A stretch of 64,000 nt of DNA from Chinchilla lanigera (Eukaryota; Chordata; Mammalia; Rodentia; Chinchillidae). This document shows positions 56,396 through 64,000 of this stretch, piece by piece. The translations under genes were made by a program, and so were the position numbers. The stretch is from NCBI RefSeq assembly GCF_000276665.1, contig NW_004955435.1:6973937-7037936 (forward strand), written 5' to 3'. The stretch's first letter is position 1, and every line of letters starts with the position of its first letter. The notes under the pieces are model-generated. The model was not told where the DNA came from, searched no databases, and saw only the letters and a list, made by a program, of their open reading frames with translations.

Positions 56396-56577
56396 TGAAA
56401 GAAAACCTTAGTGCTTTATTGTTTGATCAGCTTTTCAGGCCTATACCTGATAAACTGAGCAGCTACTTTGAAGACAACAATATGCAGTACAACAACTATT
56501 GTTAATTTCCTGTCATCCTGCTTTGAAACTCTGTATTGTTTTGAATTTTTTTCTATTTAAAATTTAAAAGAAAGAGA
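56396..56577 (+). repeat. Element X copy 8, directly after an L1 3' UTR
   Basis: TATTGTTTGATCAGCTTTTC, CTATACCTGATAAACTGAGC, TTTGAAGACAACAATATGCA, TTGTTAATTTCCTGTCATCC, TGAAACTCTGTATTG, then T-rich and AAAATTTAAAAG. Position suggests that X could be the natural 3' terminus of this L1. Confidence 0.75.
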
Positions 56578-56579
56578 CT

Positions 56580-58460
56580 ATATGCTCCTGCTGTACTAAT
56601 AAAGACTGAGCTAAAACAAACAAATGCCCTGTGGTTTTCATCTTTTCAACACGTAGAAGTGGTAAATGCAGGAGTGAATATGCAGGCAAATTGTCCTTAA
56701 GGTGAGCACTAGCTCTAAGCTGCATGCCGCATTGTGAACTTGCCTCAGTCTTAAAGGTTTTGTATCATTCCTTGTGACAGGGTGTATCCCAATCTAGATG
56801 CTATGGCCTAGTGTACAGCAGAACAAAGAAGCCCCAGAAATAGAACAAGGCTAGATCTCATATTCCCTGCTCCATGAAAGTAGATTTTACACTGTACAGA
56901 GAAAAGGGTGTGAGAGTTGAGTCCACCCTTGATTTGCAGAGGATGAAAAAGGAGCTTAAAGCACATCATTCTAAAGGAGGACTAAACCGTGAAAGGATAG
57001 CATGGAATTGTGCAAATAAAAACAACATAATACAAAAATGAATGTGGTTTTAAAAGGTGAAAAATTGATTGTTTGAGAATATGTAATTTAAAGAACAAAA
57101 AGAAAAGTCAGTTATAGTTTTTATTATATCAAGTGTCATGTGATAGAAATAAATTATATAAATCATGAGATCAAAAATGTGATATTTAAATGAAGTAGGA
57201 TAAAAATTAAAACGAAGGAGGAATTAATAAGATGAGGAAATAACTTCAGATTATGGAAGTAAGACCATTTCCTCAACACAATTTCCAGAATCTGCCCTAA
57301 TCAAATGAAAATTGATCCCTCCGTATCTGAGATATAAAAGATATATATTCCTTCCTAAATAAAAACGTGGACCTTCAATAATTCAAATATCTTTCAGAGA
57401 ATTTTACCATTAATTTAATTGTGCTAGAATTTATTTTAATTTAAAATCAGCTGCTATTTCAGAGAAAATATAATAAATACATTAAGTAGTTATTACTCTA
57501 CATAATCTAAAGCTCTTTAAGTGGAAACATTCACTTATAATGACCTTAATTCTCCATAGAAATTTTTATTGAAATTAAAATGAATATTATGTCCTCTATT
57601 TCTACAGTATCAATACAATAATCAAGAGTTGTGAAAATGGCTGGACTCTACCCACACCCTGCGATACTTAAAAAGAACAAAGGTTAAGAAACCTCCCTGC
57701 ATTTTTTTGTTTTATGAAATGACTTATTACAAAAACCTACCCTTCCCTATAGGACTTAAAGAATTACACTTGGCCCTCCTTGTTTAAATTAGTCTAAAAA
57801 CTCTCAAAATTCTTATTCTTTACTTCAGAAATCGTTACCTGAATTGCTTGTTCCCACTGACGGTGGGAATAAAATGCTTGTCAAATCAAATTTGCTACTT
57901 CACGCAAGAAACTGAATTTAAACCAGCATGGCATCTTTCCTGAAAATAGGCTGTCTCTTTGGGTATACCTTTAATCTATTTTATCACTCCACATTTTCCT
58001 TCCTTTTCTCCCATCCTTTTCGTTTTGGCTTTGTTTACTCCTTTCCATAGAAGAAAGAAAACCCTTTGGCTAACTGTTCATACATTGACAGATGTGCTCT
58101 AGGGTTTTTTTTTTTTTTTTTTTTTATGGCAATAGCCATTTTCCTCTTTTCAAAACTCCTTTGAAAGAAGTCTTTCTCTGCTATCGCAGACGTACTTTTT
58201 ATTTGGCAAATGATCCTAGGTAAACATCAGTTATGAAAACCCTTGTTCAGCAAAGCTCCATTATTAGAATATGTAAGCTTAACTTGCTAAATTTAGTATT
58301 ATCAAAATGTGTATACAATGAAATCCTATGATTTACATTTATAAAATTGTACAATAAAAACTAGATAAACCTATGAGAGTTTACATTGCTTATTAGGAAA
58401 TCACAGCAAAATTTAATCCAAGACTTTACCAATTAGTACTTTTCAATCATGAGTACCTCT
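56580..58460. other. Mostly AT-rich unique sequence
   Basis: A patch at 57640-57910 with CACTGACGGTGGGAATAAAA could be a decayed LTR end but has no other support. A poly-T run of about 20 lies at 58107-58126 with no recognisable SINE. Confidence 0.45.
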
Positions 58461-58481
58461 GTTCTTTTTAATTGAATTTTT

Positions 58482-58628
58482 TTTGTCTTTTTGAGACAGG
58501 ATCTTGATATGCAGTTCAGGCTGGCCTTGAGCTCACTTTGTAGCCCAGGCTTGTCTTGAACTCACAAAGATCCTCCTGCCTCTGCCTCCTGATTGCTGGG
58601 ATTACAGGCGTGCACCAACACAGCCAGC
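58482..58628 (-). repeat. B1-type SINE with target duplication
   Basis: GAGACAGGATCTTGATATGC, GTTCAGGCTGGCCTTGAGCT, GATCCTCCTGCCTCTGCCTC, TTGCTGGGATTACAGGCGTG and ACACAGCCAGC in reverse. TTTTAATTGAATTTTT (58466-58481) and TTTTAGTTGAATTTTT (58629-58644) flank it. Confidence 0.96.
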
Positions 58629-58974
58629 TTTTAGTTGAATTTTTAATACATCTATGAAACTTCTTTTTGTAAAATTTCATATAAACTGGAAGGAAAAAAT
58701 ATTTTTATTATGCATATTTTAGTGTAAGTGATTTTCATAAACCTGAGTATGAATGTTATAATATGCACATTGCCAAGTGTTGAGAATAAGTGTAAATTCG
58801 TTTCATACTATAGTTAAAGACTATGGTGATTAGTAATTAATAAGTTTAGGGGCAGGTTTGCATAGGAGTAATTGTAATCAGTTTGTCTTGTTGAAATGAC
58901 CGGAATATGTATATTGATTGGACAAACAATTCCAAGTCTCTTTGTTGGAAGTGTAACATTAGTTTTTTTTCCTT

Positions 58975-59370
58975 TCAAAGCAAAGAACTTCTCTGAACTT
59001 CTTCAGGCATAGGGCATACTGCCACTTACAACTGTCTGCAACTCAGAAGAACCAGCGGAATAGGCAGGAGCTGGCACCTGGGTGTCTGCATAGAGTTTTC
59101 TTCCCACAAAGTGTGGAGGAGCAAAAGGGCTGGAGGGATGAAGCAAGCTGCTGTTGTCTGTCACCTCATGGTGTTCTGTCCGCTGTGCTCGCTGCTAGAG
59201 AAGATCCGTACACACCTGGACAAAAGGACAGGGCAATGTGAGGCCAGTGAGGCCTCTCCGCCTCCTGGGAGGAAGCTTTGAATAAAGTCATTCTTTTTCA
59301 CCAAAAGAAATGACCTCCTTTGGTTTGGTGAATGAACCTGAGTGAATGAACCTTAGTGAATGAACTGAAG
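58975..59370 (+). mobile_element. Probable ERV LTR with a triplicated 14-bp motif at its end
   Basis: GC-rich U3-like sequence leads to CCTCCTGGGAGGAAGCTTTG and AATAAAGTCATTC (about 59280), a standard LTR polyadenylation context. Then GTGAATGAACCTGA, GTGAATGAACCTTA and GTGAATGAACTGAA form three tandem units (59328-59369). Ends and target duplication were not found. Confidence 0.5.
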
Positions 59371-59964
59371 TAAGGCTTCAAGAAACAGACCCAAATTTTT
59401 GTTAATATTTTAAAGAAAAAATATACCTGGAAATTACCAAGAATGAAAATTACATTTCAGAATGTTCTCAGTTTGCTTCAAGTATATTTGTATGAAATTA
59501 TCCAATTGGTACTATTCATATTACAATTGGCTGATAAAATATGACTTACCAGCAGCAGAAATTAATGTCAGTTTTTTTGGTGCTCTGCCATTTTACCTAT
59601 TTTAAAGATATTCCTTTTGCCATTGTTTTCCAACTGTTTCACAATGATGGTCTGATCTGTGGTTTGCTTTTATTGCCTTACTTTATATTTGTGACATTTT
59701 TTGAAATATTAAAATTGAGTACCTAGAGACGCTTTTAGAAAATAAACTGGGATAGATTGGAAAAGCATACTTTTAACATATATTTCAGGAATATATCCTA
59801 CTAAGCATATATTTATGGTGCTTTCAAATTAATAATAATTCATATATGAATGAAATTTGCATAAATGATTTTAATAGTTACCTAATCAAAAGTGATCTAT
59901 AAATTGTTATAGCATTATAAAAAATATCTTAGTGGTCATGAAAACTTCTAGAAAGGTTAAAATT

Positions 59965-60153
59965 CATATTGAAAATATTAAGCATTAGAAAGCTTTGCAG
60001 CAACTGAGAAACTTGCACATTGCTAATAGTAATGTAGAATATTATAGTCACTTTGAAAAAGAGTGTGGCCATTGGTAAAAACATTAAACATAAAATTACC
60101 ATATGTACCAGTAATTCTTCTCAGATATTTACCCAATAGAAATGTAAAACAAG
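59965..60153 (+). repeat. Old L1 ORF2 end, left of an ID insertion
   Basis: GAGAAACTTGCACATTGCTA, GTCACTTTGAAAAAGAGTGT, ATTACCATATGTACCAGTAA and CAGATATTTACCCAATAGAA are L1M ORF2 end blocks in sense. Confidence 0.7.
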
Positions 60154-60274
60154 GGGCTGGGGATTTAACTCAGTGGCAAAAGCGCCTGCCTGGCAAGCGC
60201 AAGGTCGTGAGTTCGGTTCCCAGTACCAGAAGAAAAAAAAAACAAAAATCCCAAAAAAAAACAAAAAAAAAAAC
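60154..60274 (+). repeat. ID-type SINE with perfect 14-bp target duplication, nested in L1
   Basis: GGGCTGGGGATTTAACTCAG, CCTGCCTGGCAAGCGCAAGG, GAGTTCGGTTCCCAGTACC, then an A-rich tail with a CCC interruption. AAATGTAAAACAAG is at 60140-60153 and 60275-60288. Frames of 63-99 codons crossing it are L1/ID composites, not genes. Confidence 0.97.
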
Positions 60275-60288
60275 AAATGTAAAACAAG

Positions 60289-60650
60289 TTGTATTCCAAC
60301 AAGAGCAGGCAAATATTCAGGGAAGCTTTATTTATACCACCACAAAATACAAAATAAACTGAAGAGGCATCAATTTTTGAGTAGATGAACAAATCATGTT
60401 GGATAGTGGTTCACATCTTACTGCAGTACCGAAACATGTATGAATCAAAAAGCATAAATGTAGATAGAAGCCATAGAGTACTAGAATCTGTGTGGCTCCA
60501 TTCATATGCTATTTTTAAAAAGGCAACACATGCTAGAGAGCACATAACTGGCTCATCTGGGAAGTAAGATTGGCTCAAAGGCACCAAAAGCTTTTAACAG
60601 TTCTGGTCACATTTGTTACACTCAATAAATTGTACACTGACAAAGGCAAT
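60289..60650 (+). repeat. Old L1 ORF2 end and 3' UTR, right of the ID
   Basis: ACCACCACAAAATACAAAAT, GTTCACATCTTACTGCAGTA, GAATCTGTGTGGCTCCATTC, CTCATCTGGGAAGTAAGATT and CACTCAATAAATTGTACACT continue the element in sense. Confidence 0.65.
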
Positions 60651-60769
60651 ATTTATTGGATGTAAAATATACATCCATAATTTTTTAAACATGCAAAATT
60701 GATAATGTTCAAAAGAATAAGATTCTGAGTGAAATAGATAAATAAAGAAGTATATAAAACAGTTGAGTC

Positions 60770-60965
60770 AGGTATACTGATGAAAGCCAACCTGTAATCA
60801 CAGAACTGTGAGAAGCTGAGGCAGGAGGATCTCAAGTTCAAGTCTTGCCTACACAAAGTAACATGACCCTGTCTCTAAACAGGTGGGGTGGGGGTTGCGT
60901 GTAGCTCATTACAAAGGTCCTGAGTTTAACCCCCAGTTTTACTAACAAAAGAAAAAGAAAGAAAG
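60770..60965 (+). repeat. B1+ID composite SINE (B4-like)
   Basis: B1 half: CCTGTAATCACAGAACTGTG, GAGGCAGGAGGATCTCAAGT, CATGACCCTGTCTCTAAACA. ID half: GGGTGGGGGTTGCGTGTAGC and GAGTTTAACCCCCAGTTTTA, then (AAAG)n. Diverged. Confidence 0.75.
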
Positions 60966-60969
60966 AAGC

Positions 60970-62235
60970 AGCTCAGTAGAAGTTTCCAGTACTTGTAGAG
61001 AAACTTCTTGGTTTAAAGAGGTATCACAAATCAGTAGAAATATAAAGTGAGTTAATAACATGGGCTGGGCAAGCTGATTGCCTAGGAACCAGGAAAATGA
61101 ACATTTAACAGAATGACCAAGTATAATAAATAAAAATAACAAATTATATGTGCATTGATAGTTAAGTATAAAGAGAACCAAAATATAAACATCAAGAAAA
61201 TGTACCAATGTGCACTTTAGTTTTCTAAATGAAAATACTTCATGAAAGGAAAATTAGAATAAACATTGGAAGAATTAATAAAAGTGTTACTTATTAACTC
61301 AGGTAAGCCAAGATACTTGGAAACATATTTCCAATAAATATAATAGAATTCTTTATCCTAAGAAGTTTAAGGTTATTGAAAACAGTATAGAGTGATAAAA
61401 TATTGCTAAGAAATATAGACAGAAAACTCATACTAAAAATCCATAAAAAGTGAATATTCCAACCACCCAAATGATCAGATATTACAAACAAAAGTAATCA
61501 AAGATTACAATGTTACTTCAGTGAAATGATTCATATGATCAAATGCAGAATAAAAACATTGCATAATTAATTTATCTGCTACATGAAACATTTGTAAACA
61601 CACACTGAATTAATAGTTTTATTTGATGCATACTTTTTATTCTGGTTTGCAAATTTCTGCTTTGACATGTACTACACTATTGAAGTATTGCTTGGTCAGA
61701 ACCGATCAAAGTGAAAAGGCATGTGCACAGGGAGAAAATTCGGCACAGATACCCTTGTTTTATTTGAGGTGTTACACCAAGTGCATATGCACACGGTGAA
61801 TTCTGAGCTAGAGTTAAATTTAAGCACATTGCCATTGATATATGTTTGCTACCTTGTTTCCAGATCAATATTCTATTGATATTATTCTGACCTAAGGTAT
61901 GTCACATAGATTTCAGTTTCCAGGGAGGGACAGATCTCACATCTTCTTGTGAGGAGCTAAGCTACAAACTTACATTGCTGTCGACGTGGATATGGATAGA
62001 AAAGTAGAGCCAGGTGTTCATTTAATCTCACACAAACCCTGGCACCACCAAGGAGTGAGGTGGCAGGCTTTAGGGAGCATAAGCAGGTAGGAAGTATGGC
62101 ATGGTAGAAGGGCATGATATCATAATATCTTTTGAGGCAGAATGAGGAAATGAGGTGTGCTGTTACACTGTTGGGATTTTGAGAGGTCTGAGGTTAGAGA
62201 GGCACATTTAAGGTATCTATGCTCTCTATCATGAC
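60970..62235. other. Mostly unique sequence, no recognised feature
   Basis: A less AT-rich patch at 61900-62130 is unassigned. Minus-strand frames of 63-88 codons look random. Confidence 0.5.
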
Positions 62236-62243
62236 TTGTTCCA

Positions 62244-62272
62244 CTATATATATATATTATATATATATATAT
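62244..62272. repeat. (AT)n microsatellite
   Basis: About 14 AT/TA units at the tail side of the reversed ID. Confidence 0.95.
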
Positions 62273-62355
62273 TTTTTTTCCAGTACCGAGAATCGAACTC
62301 ACCATCTCGCACTTGCCAGGCAGGCGCTGTGCCGCTGAGCTAAATCCCCAACCCC
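62273..62355 (-). repeat. ID-type SINE
   Basis: AGTACCGAGAATCGAACTCA, CTCGCACTTGCCAGGCAGGC, TGTGCCGCTGAGCTAAATCC and CCAACCCC in reverse. The A-tail merges with the AT microsatellite, so no target duplication is visible. Confidence 0.95.
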
Positions 62356-62611
62356 TTACTCTACTTTTTAAACAAGCCTAATTTTAGAGCACACCACAAA
62401 ACTATTCTTAGTTCAAACAAAACACTTAAAACATCTTAGCGGTTTAGTGTATCCTAGCAATTACTATTGTGCCCAAAGAAACATCGTAAAGACATTATGG
62501 TAATTTCATTAATTCCTGCTAACTCTAGCAATTCATTGGGCCTAGAAGAATCTTCACATTTCAAAATGAAGAATGACACGTAGACTGATTTTTTCTCTTC
62601 TCTCGATATAC

Positions 62612-62980
62612 TGTTATGGTTTAAATCTACACTCTCCCGCCAACCAAAATTCTTATATACTCAGAGACAAGGCTTCTGGAAAGTGACTGGATCATGGGAC
62701 ATTTCACTCATCAGTGGATCAACCTCTTAAGGAGCTCGCAGTCGAGTGTGCAGCTGGGATTTAACGGAGTTGGACGTGCGTCGCGGGAGGTATGTCATGG
62801 GCAGGTGTGCTCCTGTCCCTGGCGCCTTTCTTCTATCTTTGCTTCCTGCTGCCGTGCGATGAGCAGCTATCCTCAGTTATGCCTTCTACCATGCCGTCTC
62901 TGCATTGTATCCCTCCATCCAAGAACCACTGGACACTGGGCATCAAATACATCTTTCCTCTTGCTCTGGGCTAAAGCTTT
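62612..62980 (+). mobile_element. ERVL-MaLR LTR, diverged
   Basis: TGTTATGGTTTAAATCTACA at the start, AAGGCTTCTGGAAAGTGACT with GGATCATGGGACATTTCACT, CTTTGCTTCCTGCTGCCGTG, and a CATCAAATACATCTTTCCTC end. CpG-rich for such an element. The 125-codon plus frame at 62694-63071 runs from inside this LTR into flank and is not a recognised gene. Confidence 0.65.
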
Positions 62981-63186
62981 AGAGCTTTCTTTGGTCTCTG
63001 TTAGTCTTCCTTCTGCTTCTCAAGACAATGGAAGGAGGATTGGCCCTGGAATGTTGCTCAAATTCAGGTGAATGGAGGGAGAGTGGGCTCTCTGCCCTGA
63101 TCGCACTACCTGTACTCTTTTCTCAGGGAAACTAAATTTAGATTGCTTCTCTAAAATCCTGCCCAGCTCCCAGTCCTCATCCCATG

Positions 63187-63479
63187 CCTCCCTGTAGGGA
63201 GCGGCCGAAGCTGGAAGGCTTCAGGACCAAGCCAGCCCGGGCACCTAAACAAGCCTCTGTAGCTTGTTAACTGGTTGCTGGGAAGGGAGACTGAAATTAA
63301 TCAGCCTCTCCAGGGTATAAAATAAACGCTCTTCTGTTCTTAGGCAGTTCCCCTTCTCCGCTCAGGAGAGAGAGGACCTCCGCCTGATCCCAGCTTTCTG
63401 TCTCGTCTATTTTTTCCGCACTGTCGCCGCCATTCCTTCCCGGGGTACAGCAAGAACCCAACGGACCCCCACACCTCCC
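63187..63479 (+). mobile_element. Solo class II (ERVK-like) LTR, 281 bp, with 6-bp target duplication
   Basis: The LTR is 63193-63473: starts TGTAGGGAGCGGCCGAAG and ends CGGACCCCCACA. CCTCCC is directly on both sides (63187-63192, 63474-63479). AGGGTATAAAATAAACGCTC combines a TATA box with an AATAAA signal, a compact layout seen in IAP-like LTRs. A GC-rich R/U5 follows. TGTAGGGAGC and a 6-bp duplication both fit class II ERVs. No internal sequence is present. Confidence 0.88.
63314..63326 (+). promoter_or_regulatory. Overlapping TATA box and AATAAA signal in the LTR
   Basis: AGGGTATAAAATAAACG contains TATAAAA and AATAAA sharing bases. In compact LTRs one of the two is used depending on the site of initiation; which applies here cannot be read from sequence. 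Confidence 0.5.
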
Positions 63480-63980
63480 ACTCTGGCACATGGTGTTTGT
63501 GTAGCGTTGTCTTGTGGGAACCCGAATTCTTCCAACTAGGCTCTAGACCCTTCAAATAGTGTTTTCTTTGTTTGAGGTGGTGTTTTTCTTCATTCTGCTC
63601 TTGAATGGATAGTTTCTTTCTATTGTTTGATTTTCTAACCCATGATGGTTGCTTCCCATAAAGACTTTACTTGACTATCCATTTAAATTAACCTCATCCA
63701 GCTTAAGGCAAACTGCTTTCTATCATGTCCACCTGTGCCATGCGTGGCTTTTATTTCCAGCACAGTTTGCCTCATATATTTAATTTGACTAAGGTTATGT
63801 CTAGTCCTCATAATTTGCATATATTTTATTTTAGCAACAGCAATTTGATCGTGCTTAAAGCATACGGATTTTACAAATGATCAGTGAATTAGCTCTATTA
63901 GAACGCAATGTCATATCATTCGACCTTCAGTTCCAAATGCCTCTGACGTATAATATTCACAATTTAAACAAGGATAAGAA
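63480..63980. other. Unique sequence, no recognised feature
   Basis: No further LTR, gene or repeat seen. Confidence 0.5.
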
Positions 63981-64000
63981 GGGCTGGGGATTTAGCTCAC
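63981..64000 (+). repeat. ID-type SINE, cut by the window end
   Basis: GGGCTGGGGATTTAGCTCAC is the ID 5' end with its A box. The rest lies beyond the window. Confidence 0.85.

Noticed and set aside
57640..57910. Decayed LTR
   Set aside because: Only an AATAAA-like context and slightly higher GC support it; no ends, TATA or family match.
62694..63071. 125-codon plus frame with serine- and cysteine-rich sequence
   Set aside because: Starts inside a MaLR LTR and runs into flank; no domain or signal that would support a gene.
63474..63560. Primer-binding site and start of a provirus after the class II LTR
   Set aside because: The target duplication CCTCCC follows the LTR directly, so the element is a solo LTR; the GGGAACCCGAA sequence nearby is coincidental.

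Overview
This window looks like mammalian, non-genic, AT-rich nuclear DNA. I found no intact protein-coding gene, rRNA, tRNA, CRISPR array or bacterial-type operon. The repeats point to a rodent. Young tRNA-derived ID-type SINEs recur on both strands, B1 (7SL-derived) monomers and at least one B1+ID composite (B4-like) are present, and rodent-style ERVL-MaLR LTRs are common alongside older mammal-wide MIR, MLT1-like and L1M relics. The ID consensus differs from the mouse/rat form as I know it, so I lean towards a non-murid rodent such as a beaver or its relatives. That is inference from memory and I hold it loosely.

Layout. The left edge (1-172) carries the 3' end of an importin-alpha (KPNA2-like) processed pseudogene. 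From 2.4 to 9.3 kb there are a B1, an MIR, several L1 ORF2 fragments, two MaLR LTRs and an ID, plus a 180-base assembly gap at 4322-4501. From 9 to 17 kb there are old L1, MLT1 and ERV LTR relics and long microsatellites. From 17 to 31 kb the DNA is mostly unique and AT-rich, with scattered IDs, a MaLR LTR, a 100-base gap at 19577-19676 and nested L1 pieces. From 31 to 43 kb lie a MaLR LTR, a gammaretrovirus-type LTR, a chimeric local duplication (37131-37419), a partial MaLR provirus, and a 3.1 kb antisense L1 split by a solo LTR with a perfect 4-bp target duplication. From 43 to 64 kb there are a Tigger-like MITE, more L1/LTR relics, a 5'-inverted L1, and a solo LTR near the right end with a perfect 6-bp target duplication. 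The window ends inside another ID.

The least expected structure is a short dispersed repeat, called element X here, seen about eight times. It has a variable 5' end, an A-rich 3' end, 14-bp target duplications in two copies, and one copy with the internal inversion typical of L1 twin priming. It is either the distal 3' end of a lineage-specific L1 subfamily or a separate RNA family moved by L1. None of the open reading frames of 60-150 codons looks like a conserved gene. Those I can place are L1 or SINE relics; the others are unrecognised and most likely chance.
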